The notes under the pieces were generated by a model. The model ran no database searches. It had not been told where the DNA came from and worked only from the letters and a program-made list of their open reading frames with translations. A program made the translations under genes and the position numbers. Shown in pieces: positions 27,241 to 36,715 of a stretch of 53,065 nucleotides of DNA. Position 1 is the stretch's first letter. Each line of letters starts with the position of its first letter. Source of the stretch: Neolewinella lacunae (GTDB lineage Bacteria > Bacteroidota > Bacteroidia > Chitinophagales > Saprospiraceae); assembly GCF_014349155.1 (NCBI RefSeq), contig NZ_JACSIT010000065.1, positions 1 through 53,065 of the forward strand. Direction: 5' to 3'.

Positions 27241-29061
27241 TTACTTTCTGATGGTTACGCGCTGGGAAGTAGACCCTACGTTCAACACGTATACTCCGTT
27301 CGGCAAGAAGGAAAGGTCGAGGCTGCTTGCCCCGAATAATTCCTGCTGGTAAACCAGGTTCCCGCGCAGGCTGAAAACGCGCAGTTTTTGTCCCAGCGCC
27401 GTGGCCTCACCTTCTACCGAAATAAATCCTGTGGTAGGATTGGGGAAAACACTGAACTGGGCGTTGCGTTTGACGGCAACCCTGACCACGCTGGAGTATT
27501 CAAATGTTTGGTCGACATCGATCATTTTCAGGCGGTAGTAATTCGTTCCGTCGAAGGGGGAATGATCAATGGCCTGGTAGGCTTCGGTCGCGGTGGTGGT
27601 CCCCGCGGCGGGCGTTTGCGCAAACGTTGTCCATACCGTTCCATTAGGCGATTTCTGGACCGCAAATAAAGCGCAATTGGATTCCCTTTCCGTGGTCCAG
27701 TCAAGGAAAACTTCCTTTTTAAAAAGCGTCGCTTCGAAACGGGATAACGCTACGGGCAAAGCGCTATTGCCGAATTTAACAACGGTATTGGTATTTTCAA
27801 TTTGTACGTAAATGTTTTCGTCCGCATCGGCCTTTACCGACATGGGCTTGACGCCCTGGGTATTGTAGGAGGCAGACCATTCCAGGCCGTTTAGGTCAGA
27901 GAAAGCGTAGAGAAACATTGAACTTGGCGCACCACCGTTGTTATCGCTTTGTCCTGCCACGTAGTAATTGCCACTGGGGGCAGTCGTTACGTCGTACACC
28001 CAGTTGTTGGTTTGCGGCAGATCACTCAAACTGCTGTTGATGATTGCTCCGTTCAGAGCGGAAACTTGGGCTACGAAGAGCTTTCCCGTCCCAAAACTGG
28101 TCCAATTTGTGCCACTGATGACTATATTTCCGTTGGGCAGTTTGGCCATCCGACCGGACGTTGCGGACACTTGAAGATCAAAAGATTCCGCAAAAAGTAC
28201 CCCGCCGGTGGGGCTGTATTTGGTGAGCTCCACCAAATTATAGGAAGAGCCGAATTTCTGGCACAAAGTATAGGTGTTACCTGAAGCGTCCACTAGTACA
28301 TCAGTTGCCCACGACTGGTTGAGGTTAATTCCGGCAGAAGACCAGATGAAGTTCCCATTTTCATCCCACACTGCTACTTTGTTGTCGGTGCCCGTCGTAG
28401 AGGTCGTTCCGAGCACGGCAATTTTTCCATTTTGGCAATGCATACCCCTAAGGCCATGGACATTTGAAAAAGTATGAATTCTTTCCCAGAGGAGGTTTGC
28501 GTCGTTATCAAACTTAAGTAAGACAAACCCACCGCCAGACTGCGAACTGGTAGCGCCCGCGCTGGCAACGTAGAGGTTGCCGGTTTCGTCCAGCATCGAC
28601 TCATTTCTGCGCCCTAGATTAGTATTCCCGTCCCGATTAAAGAATCCGGTAATCGTTTGGTTTTGCAGCAAAGCCCCGCCGGAGGAGAACTTGATTACCT
28701 TTAGCGCATTAGGCACTTCAAACTGGTTAGACAGGGTAAAGCGGTAGCCGACGATAAAAATGTCCTGGTTGGCATCGGTTCCCACCCAAGTGGCGGCCTG
28801 GTAGTTGCTGGCGAGGTTGCTGCTGATCGAATCTTTCCAGATGAGCGTCCCTTGCGGCGAATGTTTTTGCACGTAAATGTACTCGGCAAAACCCGCCAGG
28901 CTGAAACCGTTACTGACCGAAATAATATTGTTATCTGCATCAACGCTAAGTGCTTTGCCCAAGGTCAGGTAGTTCGGGTAAGTTCGTTCCCATTCCACGT
29001 TTTGGGCGGGTAAAAGAGCGAAAGTAAGCGCAGCAAGGAGGGTGATTAAAAGGCCTTTCAT
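27241..29061 (-). CDS. secreted beta-propeller protein, T9SS type A sorting
   Basis: 606 residues. Signal peptide (LLITLLAALTFALLPAQ), then about 430 residues of propeller-like repeats with G-N-x-Y/I strand starts (SGNTYTLCQKFG, SGNYYVAGQSDN, ENIYVQIENTN), a beta-sandwich (ALSRFEATLFKKEVFLDWTTE), and a C-terminal type A sorting domain (FPNPTTGFISVEG, LRVFSLRGNLVYQQ, LPNGVYVLNV, ending RVTIRK). It is exported by the type IX system and probably anchored to A-type LPS after sorting-domain cleavage. The bound ligand or enzymatic role is not visible. Confidence 0.88.
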   Translation of the reverse strand: MKGLLITLLAALTFALLPAQNVEWERTYPNYLTLGKALSVDADNNIISVSNGFSLAGFAEYIYVQKHSPQGTLIWKDSISSNLASNYQAATWVGTDANQDIFIVGYRFTLSNQFEVPNALKVIKFSSGGALLQNQTITGFFNRDGNTNLGRRNESMLDETGNLYVASAGATSSQSGGGFVLLKFDNDANLLWERIHTFSNVHGLRGMHCQNGKIAVLGTTSTTGTDNKVAVWDENGNFIWSSAGINLNQSWATDVLVDASGNTYTLCQKFGSSYNLVELTKYSPTGGVLFAESFDLQVSATSGRMAKLPNGNIVISGTNWTSFGTGKLFVAQVSALNGAIINSSLSDLPQTNNWVYDVTTAPSGNYYVAGQSDNNGGAPSSMFLYAFSDLNGLEWSASYNTQGVKPMSVKADADENIYVQIENTNTVVKFGNSALPVALSRFEATLFKKEVFLDWTTERESNCALFAVQKSPNGTVWTTFAQTPAAGTTTATEAYQAIDHSPFDGTNYYRLKMIDVDQTFEYSSVVRVAVKRNAQFSVFPNPTTGFISVEGEATALGQKLRVFSLRGNLVYQQELFGASSLDLSFLPNGVYVLNVGSTSQRVTIRK

Positions 29062-29803
29062 GTGGTAAAAATTTAAGCAGGTGGTTTAATACAGTGAAGC
29101 AAACGTGGGCAGTAGGCAAGGTTTTCGGACCGCTCAGTACGCCACGGGTGACGGAGGGCACTTCCGAAGGCAGCGGTTTTTTTTTAAAAATTCTTTATCA
29201 AAATCTTGCCTCCTGGGTAAGCGGTGGCACGAAAGTCTTGGCCAGACGCAATAGAAAGCCCACCCGCCAGACAGGCAGTGCTTGGGTACTGGCCAAACAC
29301 TATCACCGAAGGTGACTTATGTTACCAGAAAGCGAAAGTTCAGATTGGTTTTGACAAAGATTTTCAACCGATAGCGTGGATTCCTACTAAAAACGACAGG
29401 GCTGCTGGGTAATCTTTGCGCCAACAGCAGGGTCTCAAACCCAAAAATAGGTTTAAACACCCACTTTACCAAGGAGAAGCGTCTGTAGAAAGCCAAAAAG
29501 TGTTCAACCCGCGGGATTTGTGAGGGATTGCCGCAGAGGACCGGGCTGTAGTGGTGGTTTTGGGGGGGGCTTTGTGGGGCTTTGTTAGGGGTCCTAGCTG
29601 ATTAGAAACCCTACCTTTAATAGTCGGCTGCCTGTACGGGTGAAGTCGATCAAGCGTTTTGTTGCGGCATCAAGGTGGTCTTTGAGTTTTTCCTTTTCCA
29701 TGCTTTACAAGTTGATTGGCTTGGGTTAGTACTAATGCAGATACGCTGAACATTACTGATTGAACACATAGACGGAAAAGAGCGTGTAGCAACAGCGTCC
29801 TCG
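29062..29803. other. long intergenic region with one possible micro-ORF
   Basis: About 740 bases. Apart from the 35-codon frame at 29594-29701, the stretch around 29300-29412 reads as KAKVQIGFDKDFQPIAWIPT in one frame, possibly the tail of a decayed gene. A G8 run lies near 29562. Nothing else could be recognised. Confidence 0.4.
29594..29701 (-). CDS. possible micro-protein (35 residues)
   Basis: Reads MEKEKLKDHLDAATKRLIDF and ends with RLLKVGFLIS before a TAG. Amphipathic helix-like with good codon usage, but no ribosome site and no recognisable family. It may be the decayed start of a larger gene rather than a real short protein. Confidence 0.3.
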   Translation of the reverse strand: MEKEKLKDHLDAATKRLIDFTRTGSRLLKVGFLIS

Positions 29804-30235
29804 TCAATACTCCTTCTTATCCTGAAGCAAACTGAGCCCCACGTTGAGCAGGAACAAGAGCTGACTGATGATGGTGACCAAAAGGGCGATGCCCAGGGTT
29901 TGGTTAAACGCCTGGAAGGTTAAATAATCACCGCTGCTGGAGTCATCAGCGATTAAGCCCACGGTTAGTATCAAGACTAAAGTCAGGGTGGTCATCACTA
30001 CGTGAATGATGGTCATCCACCTGATGAGTTTCCGCTTGCGGACGGCCCAGTACAATAACCCCAGAAGGAAGAGAAACGCTGAGGATAAAAAACCTACGTA
30101 AAACGTTGAAACATCAAAGTAGGTATCGTAAAGTTGTAGATTAACGGAACTGTTGAGCCCGATGAGCGAAAGGACCATCAACACGGGGATGGCATACCAA
30201 AGCGACTTGTGGGGGGAGGTGGCGATTGAATTCAT
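29804..30235 (-). CDS. four-helix membrane protein with a COX1-like DTYF motif
   Basis: 143 residues with four hydrophobic segments (about 13-30, 44-65, 74-93 and 112-135). The stretch LQLYDTYFDVSTFYVG resembles the HDTYYVVAHFHYVL region of haem-copper oxidase subunit I, but the haem/copper-ligand histidines are absent. Small Bacteroidota membrane proteins with this pattern exist; their role is not known to me. No neighbour suggests an oxidase complex. Function unassigned. Confidence 0.6.
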   Translation of the reverse strand: MNSIATSPHKSLWYAIPVLMVLSLIGLNSSVNLQLYDTYFDVSTFYVGFLSSAFLFLLGLLYWAVRKRKLIRWMTIIHVVMTTLTLVLILTVGLIADDSSSGDYLTFQAFNQTLGIALLVTIISQLLFLLNVGLSLLQDKKEY

Positions 30236-30348
30236 GGTGTGGGCAATTTAAAGAATTTGAACGAAGATCGGTGTATTTACCCTACGGGCAGGGGCATTGA
30301 GCACCGAAGCCGCGGGAAGCGTGACGAGAAGGGAGGCAAAGATCAATC

Positions 30349-31479
30349 CTAACACCCATGACAACTTTCAAATTCCTCCTCAGCAACGGCTTCCAAGTAA
30401 AATTCCCCCCGCGTATTTTTCTTTGACACGAGTAAACTAAACCACGAAGATCCTCCGCAGGATTCGCTCATGTTCGGGGTGTAAAAAATGCAGTCTGGAA
30501 ATCCATCGTTGTTTACATCTCCTTTCCAGATTAATCTTGGCCCCTGATGGTTTCCATATTGGTAAGATATAAGGTTTTTCCAGTGTAATTTAGCACCTAT
30601 GTTTTTTCTTTTCATCTCCTCCTCGTCACCAACGTGAGGATCATGCATGGCATTTATCAGAAGATACTCTTTCTTTATTGAAGTGCTGTATTCAATACTG
30701 GCCAATTCTCGGGCACATAAGTAAAATCGCTGGTGCCCCTTCTCATAGTAGAGGTAGTTCTCGTAAGGATAAATAAATTTTCCAACACCTCCTAACCCTT
30801 TTCCTGTAAAATCAGAACAATCCAGTAGTTCACCTGATGGATTTTCAATTTCCGCAGGAACACCAATTGCTACAATTCCGCCCTTGTTCACTGAATCCAT
30901 CACGGATACGAACTCCCCCGCAGCTTGGTAATGCATTCCATCTGCGAACGTACTTTCATCGACGTCATAATCAATCGTCAGGTTAGATCGTTTCAACTCT
31001 GCCTCGCATCCCGATTCTCCACTGACTATACGGAAGGTGTACCAAATCAAAGCAGGGTCGTAGTTAATGGCCGTGCACCTGGTCCCCAAATTGAGAATTC
31101 TGTACCCGTTATTGATCTCACCCGAAGGAATGTATAGCTTCCCACGTTTTAAGTAACCTGAAAACACATAACCCTGGATGTTCCGGTACCTGACCTTAAC
31201 CCATTTCCCAGGCCGGCCATCAATCGATATCTCCTCTTCATTCCCTGCGCCTGGGATCACCTCTACTTCGGCCTGGAAAGGCAGTCCACCCACTTTTTTA
31301 GATTCCAGGGATTTTTCCGCCCGGACGTTTAAGCCGCTTTTTGCGACAACAGTGTAGAATTGGTCGCTTTCGATGTCTTGGGCAAGAATTGCTCCCGTCC
31401 CAAGTACAACATGAAGCAAGGTTACAAGAATCACCTTGAAGAGACTCGCCCCGTTGATCGAAATAAGTCTATTGCTCAT
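30349..31479 (-). CDS. secreted SH3-domain protein
   Basis: 376 residues. N-terminal hydrophobic signal (LFKVILVTLLHVVLGTGAILAQ), then a bacterial SH3 domain at about 40-112 (YTVVAKSGLNVRAEKSLESKKVG, WVKVRYRNIQGYVFSGYL), the type that binds peptidoglycan or other cell-wall ligands. The remaining 260 residues are Cys-containing and include GDVNNDGFPDCIFY, an Asp-rich calcium-loop-like motif. It ends in an unusual Cys-His-Gly-Cys. It is separated from the downstream small membrane gene by 113 bases and from the upstream T9SS gene by 115; it may share transcription with the latter. Confidence 0.75.
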   Translation of the reverse strand: MSNRLISINGASLFKVILVTLLHVVLGTGAILAQDIESDQFYTVVAKSGLNVRAEKSLESKKVGGLPFQAEVEVIPGAGNEEEISIDGRPGKWVKVRYRNIQGYVFSGYLKRGKLYIPSGEINNGYRILNLGTRCTAINYDPALIWYTFRIVSGESGCEAELKRSNLTIDYDVDESTFADGMHYQAAGEFVSVMDSVNKGGIVAIGVPAEIENPSGELLDCSDFTGKGLGGVGKFIYPYENYLYYEKGHQRFYLCARELASIEYSTSIKKEYLLINAMHDPHVGDEEEMKRKNIGAKLHWKNLISYQYGNHQGPRLIWKGDVNNDGFPDCIFYTPNMSESCGGSSWFSLLVSKKNTRGEFYLEAVAEEEFESCHGC

Positions 31480-31594
31480 TATGTATTCGTTACACCGTTA
31501 TCAGTATGGATTTCCAGTTTGGAGTAGACTGGCCCTAAAACTATTCCTAATAGCCCCGAAGCAGAGCAAAAGCAAAGAACTATGCCGATTGCGT

Positions 31595-32461
31595 CTATCG
31601 GACCACTAACAATTTCCCTGTTTGCAAGACTTTGCTTCCATCCGACACCTTAAATAGGTACAAGCCACTGCTCCAGCCCTGTGTGGTTATCTCCTCATCT
31701 AATCTACTGGTGGAAACCAGGGCACCCAAGTTGTTATAAATCCTCACACTCAAGTTAGATTCATTATAAAGCCTGTCGTTAAATTTAAAATTGACAACTC
31801 CTGTATTCACCGGATTGGGATACGGCACTACCCTACCTTTTTCCACCTGTTCCGCTACACTTAATATATTAACTCCTCCGTAAGGAAAAAACAGAGCAGA
31901 CAGGGTATCTTCACCTGCCTCAATCTTGAACTCGGCATCATAGTACATTACGGTATCTGTTTCCTCCATTTCTATATTTAGAAAGGGGTGGCCTCCGCCA
32001 CAAACATCGAACCAACCACCCGGGGTACAGTCTACTATATTCATAAAATCACAGGTTTCCTGAAATTTTGACTTATCCCAAGTCAACGTAATCGGCCAGT
32101 TGTCACATTTTATTACGGCCATTATTGAATTGGCTTCGCTAAAGTAACTTGGGTCAGTACAAACATACCCGATGACCATTTTCTTCGATTCAATTACCCG
32201 AGGGTCTTCATCTCTGATTTTATCATAATCGTAGATAGACGCCCTAACTTCAAAAGCTCGAACATAGGCACTATCCAACAAATCGACCTCTCCTAACTCA
32301 GGGTCTATTCCATACCCACCATCTGCGGCATAGCCCAGAACTATGGTGTCCCTATTACCTATTGCATCCTCAAAATAAATAGGTATGGAAAAGCTTTGTC
32401 CGTACAGTATGGAACTCAGCAACATCATCACTACCGCTGAAAGAACGTGGAAAGTCTTCAT
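31595..32461 (-). CDS. secreted protein, T9SS type A sorting
   Basis: 288 residues. Signal peptide (VLSAVVMMLLSSILYGQ) and a body rich in Asp and aromatic residues without a recognised domain. The C-terminal ~75 residues form a type A sorting domain (PYPNPVNTGVVNFKF, SVRIYNNLGALV, SSGLYLFKVSDG, ending LLVVR). It would be exported by the type IX machinery to the surface or medium. Its codon and base use is more AT-rich than the operons to the left. Function of the body unknown. Confidence 0.8.
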   Translation of the reverse strand: MKTFHVLSAVVMMLLSSILYGQSFSIPIYFEDAIGNRDTIVLGYAADGGYGIDPELGEVDLLDSAYVRAFEVRASIYDYDKIRDEDPRVIESKKMVIGYVCTDPSYFSEANSIMAVIKCDNWPITLTWDKSKFQETCDFMNIVDCTPGGWFDVCGGGHPFLNIEMEETDTVMYYDAEFKIEAGEDTLSALFFPYGGVNILSVAEQVEKGRVVPYPNPVNTGVVNFKFNDRLYNESNLSVRIYNNLGALVSTSRLDEEITTQGWSSGLYLFKVSDGSKVLQTGKLLVVR

Positions 32462-32708
32462 AATGGGGTTTATTTTTGTCTATTGGCAATCGTACCGGGA
32501 TCAGCAACTTTGCTAACTCCCGCAAGTTACACCACTTCAAAAATAGGCATTCACATCCACTTCACCAAACCGCCCTCTATCCCTAGCCCAAATCTAGAAC
32601 GGGTTGAAAATAGTGAGCATCCGCTCGAGTCGCTAGATGCCCCCCCTTCCCCCGCGACGGAAGTCCCCTATTCCCCCGCTTCAATCCCTTCTCCGCCCGC
32701 AAGTTCCC

Positions 32709-33014
32709 CTAAACCCAAATGCTTACCGCCACCTGTTCTTTAGCAAGTTCAATCGCCTCCTTGCGCCTGACGTCCGCTTTCAAGGGCAAAAGATAGGTAT
32801 TGCGTTTGGTGTCAAACCAAATGGCCGTTTTCCACTCTGTTGCGCCGATTTTTGCCGTTGCCTTGAGGCGCCCCCAGCCCTCTTCTTCGCTTTTTTGGGT
32901 GTTTCTGATTTCCTCGGCCAGGTCTTCCGGGACGGAGACAAAGGTCCAGCTACCCGGCCCGGGGTACTGCCAGGGCTTTGCGTGGAAATCGTATTTTATG
33001 TTTGGCGTTTCCAT
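32709..33014 (-). CDS. DUF1905 family protein
   Basis: 101 residues from the ATG at 33014 (the frame extends to 33065 with no good reason). Family blocks visible: GSWTFVSVPEDLAEEI, GWGRLKATAKIG, WKTAIWFDTKRNTYLLPLKA and VRRKEAIELAKEQVAVSI. DUF1905 is a small cytoplasmic beta-barrel, often fused to or near a YdeI/OmpD-associated helical domain; biochemical function unknown. Full length for a single domain. Confidence 0.85.
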   Translation of the reverse strand: METPNIKYDFHAKPWQYPGPGSWTFVSVPEDLAEEIRNTQKSEEEGWGRLKATAKIGATEWKTAIWFDTKRNTYLLPLKADVRRKEAIELAKEQVAVSIWV

Positions 33015-33135
33015 TGGAGTTATGCAGTTTTTACGGCCTGTTCTTACCAGTTGTCCGGCCCTCAAAGCTAGTCTGTTTTCCCAGTTTGGTCCGCATTTTA
33101 GTGGTTAATCCATCCTTTGCGTTGCAAGTTACACT

Positions 33136-33153
33136 GCACCTGCGGCCGCGCCC
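33136..33153 (-). repeat. 18-bp core repeat, copy F
   Basis: GCACCTGCGGCCGCGCCC, a perfect core, about 210 bases upstream of the first lectin gene. The flanking ~60-bp element is missing. Confidence 0.8.
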
Positions 33154-33365
33154 AAAAAACGAACAAGCACCTGAATACCAAATGATTAGCACTTATTCTT
33201 TTGCCCTAAGACCAATAATTGCTGCCCCCTTTTCCCGCGCTGCACGATAGCTGCGTCCACTTGAACGATAAGTGCGTGCCCCGCCGCGGCCCGCCCCGCA
33301 GCTTTGCATTCGTCAGCGAGCGCTCGACGCTCCATTCCATTCACTACCAACCAAATACATTCACC

Positions 33366-34241
33366 ATGCAGACCACATTTTCCATCCGCTTTAGCGCGGT
33401 ACTCTTCGCAGTCGTCATCCTTTTTGGCAGCGCCTGGGCAGCACCCGATCCTTCCCCTGTACAGGAAGGCGTCTTCTTCCTGAAAGCCCGGCACAGCGGC
33501 AAGTTCCTGAGTGTCAAGAATGCCGGGCAGGAAAATGGTGCGCCGCTTTGGCAGTGGGATTTCCACGGCAAAGCACAGCAACAATTTGAATTTACGAGCG
33601 CTGGCGACGGCTATTTCTTCATCAAGGCAGTCCACAGCGGCAAGTACCTCAGCGTAAAAAATGCCGGACAGGAAAATGGCGCGCTGCTTTGGCAGTGGGA
33701 TTTCCACGGCAAAGCCCAACAACAGTTTGCGCTCGAACCGGCCGAAGGCAATGCCTACTACATCAAAGCGCGGCACAGCGGCAAATACCTATCCATCAAA
33801 GATGCCGGCAAGGAAAACGAAGCTATTCTGTGGCAGTGGGATTTTCACGGCAAAGCCCAACAACAATTTGAAATGGTTGCGGTAACGTCTGCCGCGAGCG
33901 TTGATTGGAATGACGATCCCCTGCCCGCCAATGTCCGCCCCGCCAACCCCCAGTACCACAGCTTTACCGTGACCAACAAAAGTATGTGGGACGTCAGCTT
34001 CCGGGTGCTTTTTAACGGTGCCAAAGATTGGACGAGCTGGACCGACCTCAAGGCTGGGCTCAATGCCTCCACCGCCTATCTCACGGGGGAGGCCAACCAA
34101 ACCATTCGCGACTACGAGATCCAATGGAAGGACATAATGGCCTGGAAGCAATTCCCCGGCGGAATGCCCATCATACCGGATAATTCAAGTATGCACGTGA
34201 CCATTTCCGGGAATACCCTTACGGGGATTAAAATCGATTGA
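33366..34241 (+). CDS. secreted beta-trefoil (RICIN-like) lectin
   Basis: 291 residues from the ATG at 33366, which begins a signal peptide (FSAVLFAVVILFGSAWAA). Three ~47-residue trefoil repeats follow (about 35-175), each with a KA.HSGK(F/Y)LS(V/I)K(N/D)AG(Q/K)EN core and closing with LWQWDFHGKAQQQF; the Q-W and QQF elements are the conserved ricin-type core. The C-terminal ~110 residues (YHSFTVTNKSMWDVSFRVLF...) are a separate beta-rich domain that I do not recognise. Likely binds glycans at the cell surface or in the medium. The trefoil is nearly duplicated in the next gene 82 bases downstream, so the two probably form an operon. Confidence 0.8.
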   Translation: MQTTFSIRFSAVLFAVVILFGSAWAAPDPSPVQEGVFFLKARHSGKFLSVKNAGQENGAPLWQWDFHGKAQQQFEFTSAGDGYFFIKAVHSGKYLSVKNAGQENGALLWQWDFHGKAQQQFALEPAEGNAYYIKARHSGKYLSIKDAGKENEAILWQWDFHGKAQQQFEMVAVTSAASVDWNDDPLPANVRPANPQYHSFTVTNKSMWDVSFRVLFNGAKDWTSWTDLKAGLNASTAYLTGEANQTIRDYEIQWKDIMAWKQFPGGMPIIPDNSSMHVTISGNTLTGIKID

Positions 34242-34323
34242 GGCACACGGTACGGACGAAAACCATTATTTCTTCCATCAGGACCAACAACCTGGAAGTG
34301 ATCACTACAAAAGCATAACAACT

Positions 34324-36492
34324 ATGAATTTTTTCAAAATATTCGTCCTCCTGCTGGGCACTTTACTGGTGCAGTACCAGGTGCAGGCGCAGACCAACGT
34401 CGCCCTGAATAAAAGCGCTACGCAATCGAGTGAACACGTCAGCAATGCGGGTGGAGCCTCCAAAGCCGTTGATGGCAAAACTGACGGGCGCTGGCAGAAT
34501 GGCTCCGTTACCCATACGAGCAGCGCGGGGCAAAACAACCCCTGGTGGACCGTAGACCTGGGCGATATTTACGAAATATCCCGGATACGCATCTGGAACA
34601 GAACCGATTGCTGCGCGGAACGCCTGGACAATTTCAAGGTATTGGTAAAAAACCACCCCAGCGGAGACCCCTGGCGCGGATTCGTTTCCGGTACGCAGCG
34701 TAATACCGGTGGCAATCCATTTACCTTCGATGGCAAAGCCCAGGGCCGTTATGTGATGATCCAGTTGGTCAACCCCAAAGGCATTTTATCGCTGGCGGAA
34801 GTCGAGGTTTTTGGCACCAAAGCCGAGTCCATTCAGCTCCCGGCGGGTCCGCTGAGGCCCCGGGAGGGCACCTTCTTCCTCAAGGCCAAGCACAGCGGTA
34901 AATACCTCAGTGTAAAAAACGCGGAAAAAGAGAATGGCGCCATTCTCTGGCAGTGGGATTTCCACGGCAGAGCGCAGCAGCAATTTGAGTTTATAAGTAC
35001 GGGCGACGGTTATTACTTCATTAAGGCGGAACACAGTGGCAAGTTCGTCAGCGTCAAAAACGCCGGTCAGGAAAACGGCGCTCCGCTTTGGCAGTGGGAT
35101 TTTCACGGCAAAGCCCAGCAACAGTTTGTGTTCGAACCCGCCGAAGGAGATGCCTACTACATCAGGGCCCGGCACAGCGGCAAGTACCTATCCATCAAAG
35201 ATGCTGGCAAGGAAAACGAAGCAATTCTGTGGCAGTGGGATTTTCACGGCAGGGCCCAGCAACAATTTGAATTGTACGTGCAAGCGCCCGCCGGGAGCGG
35301 CGGCAATGGCAACGTGCCGGCCGGGCCCACGCTGGCTTATGGCACCAATAACCAATTGCAAACCGGGCAGGTGGACGCTTTCCTCGCCGGCGTAGTACAG
35401 CAGCCCGTAGACCTGAGCGCCGGGGCACGCATCCCCTCCGGGATGAACAACCTGGAACGGCCCCAAACCACCCACTACTGGGAAGACAACTTCGGCAACC
35501 ACATCCAGGGCCTGGCCCTCTTTCCCGATGGCCAACGCTTTGCCACAACCTACACCCAACACTATACCGCTGGCTGCAAGGTGCCCGCTGCCAGCGACCT
35601 AGCAAAACTGCTGCCTAATGAAATTCCCAACTTTAATGTGCAAGACCTGGCCTTCCTGAGTGACCTCGCCTTCCGCGAAACCGTCATTCAGCAACTGGAA
35701 CAAAAGTGCAATACGGCCATGGAAACCTACTACGCTGGCCGAAAATCCCTGATTCCCGTAGCTGGTAACGGAAAATTCCACCTCAACCGCGTGCCGTCGT
35801 ATAATTCCATCGAGCCCTCCGGCATCAGCATCGTGGGGAACCTTGTGGCCATCGGCTGGCAACATACCATCAAATGCTATTCCGCCCACCCAACGACGGG
35901 AGCACTCACGGAAATCCCCCAACTGCAACTCGAAGAACGCACCGAAATTGCCAGCTACGGGGCAGTTGCCTTAACGAACCACCAGGGACAATACTACCTG
36001 GCAGCCGCAAGCGACCAAAAGAACGACATAGCGAAGGTCTCGCTGTACCAAATGAAATATAATGGCGGCACCCCATATTGGTATTTAGTGAAAAATTTTA
36101 CCACCGTAATTGACCCCGCCCGACCCGGAAATGTAGTTGCCGATAAAAACCTGTGGAATATTGATGCCATCTCCTTGCTCAGTGATGGCCAGGACCTTTA
36201 TCTGGCAAAACTGATGTACTGGAAAGTGGATGGCACGGAATATTCCCGCGAACGGGTGGCCTTCACCAAAATAACGGTACATACCGCCCCGACACTACAC
36301 GCCAGTACCCAGGAAAAAAGTTACGTCGATTTACCCCGCGCCGCCCGCACCTGGGATAAAGCTTTTTTCCGCTGGGGCGGCACCGCCTTCGTTAACCCCA
36401 AGGGGGAACTGGAAATATATAACTGCGACCGGGTATACGCCGAAGCCTCCCCCGGCTGGCTGGGCACCATCCGCTACACGGCACGGGAGTAA
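34324..36492 (+). CDS. secreted F5/8C (fucolectin-like) plus beta-trefoil lectin
   Basis: 722 residues. Signal peptide (IFVLLLGTLLVQYQVQAQ), then a discoidin/F5-8C fucolectin-like domain (about 22-165: NVALNKSATQSSEH, AVDGKTDGRW, PWWTVDLGDIYEISRIRIWN). Three trefoil repeats (about 180-320) are almost the same as those of the upstream gene. The C-terminal ~380 residues are beta-rich, without a family I can name (GISIVGNLVAIGWQHTIKCY, AAASDQKNDIAKVSLYQ); they read like a propeller. No T9SS sorting domain. The stop codon TAA is also the left target duplication of the MITE-like element. Confidence 0.82.
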   Translation: MNFFKIFVLLLGTLLVQYQVQAQTNVALNKSATQSSEHVSNAGGASKAVDGKTDGRWQNGSVTHTSSAGQNNPWWTVDLGDIYEISRIRIWNRTDCCAERLDNFKVLVKNHPSGDPWRGFVSGTQRNTGGNPFTFDGKAQGRYVMIQLVNPKGILSLAEVEVFGTKAESIQLPAGPLRPREGTFFLKAKHSGKYLSVKNAEKENGAILWQWDFHGRAQQQFEFISTGDGYYFIKAEHSGKFVSVKNAGQENGAPLWQWDFHGKAQQQFVFEPAEGDAYYIRARHSGKYLSIKDAGKENEAILWQWDFHGRAQQQFELYVQAPAGSGGNGNVPAGPTLAYGTNNQLQTGQVDAFLAGVVQQPVDLSAGARIPSGMNNLERPQTTHYWEDNFGNHIQGLALFPDGQRFATTYTQHYTAGCKVPAASDLAKLLPNEIPNFNVQDLAFLSDLAFRETVIQQLEQKCNTAMETYYAGRKSLIPVAGNGKFHLNRVPSYNSIEPSGISIVGNLVAIGWQHTIKCYSAHPTTGALTEIPQLQLEERTEIASYGAVALTNHQGQYYLAAASDQKNDIAKVSLYQMKYNGGTPYWYLVKNFTTVIDPARPGNVVADKNLWNIDAISLLSDGQDLYLAKLMYWKVDGTEYSRERVAFTKITVHTAPTLHASTQEKSYVDLPRAARTWDKAFFRWGGTAFVNPKGELEIYNCDRVYAEASPGWLGTIRYTARE

Positions 36493-36643
36493 GAGCTTGT
36501 CTAAATTTTTACTTCCTGATAACCAAGCACTTACGAACCTGGCGTCACAAAAAATGGCTTACGTAGTTCACTATGCGCGCAATTTTTTGTCTAGCCAGAA
36601 CCGTAAGTCATTGATTACAGCCCACAAAATTTTAGACAAGCTC
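36493..36643. mobile_element. MITE-like palindromic insertion with TAA duplication
   Basis: 151 bases. Ends GAGCTTGTCTAAATTTTT and AAAATTTTAGACAAGCTC pair at 17 of 18 positions. Inner inverted arms (CTTACGAACCTGGC/GCCAGAACCGTAAG and ACAAAAAAT/AATTTTTTGT) make it fold almost end to end. TAA lies directly on both sides (36490-36492 and 36644-36646), a 3-bp target duplication; the left one is the lectin stop codon. No transposase inside. Confidence 0.8.
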
Positions 36644-36715
36644 TAAGCAGCCCACTTCATTACCCCCGCCAATGCCACCGTAAATAAACGATTTACGGCA
36701 CTTCGCTTTCCGGCA

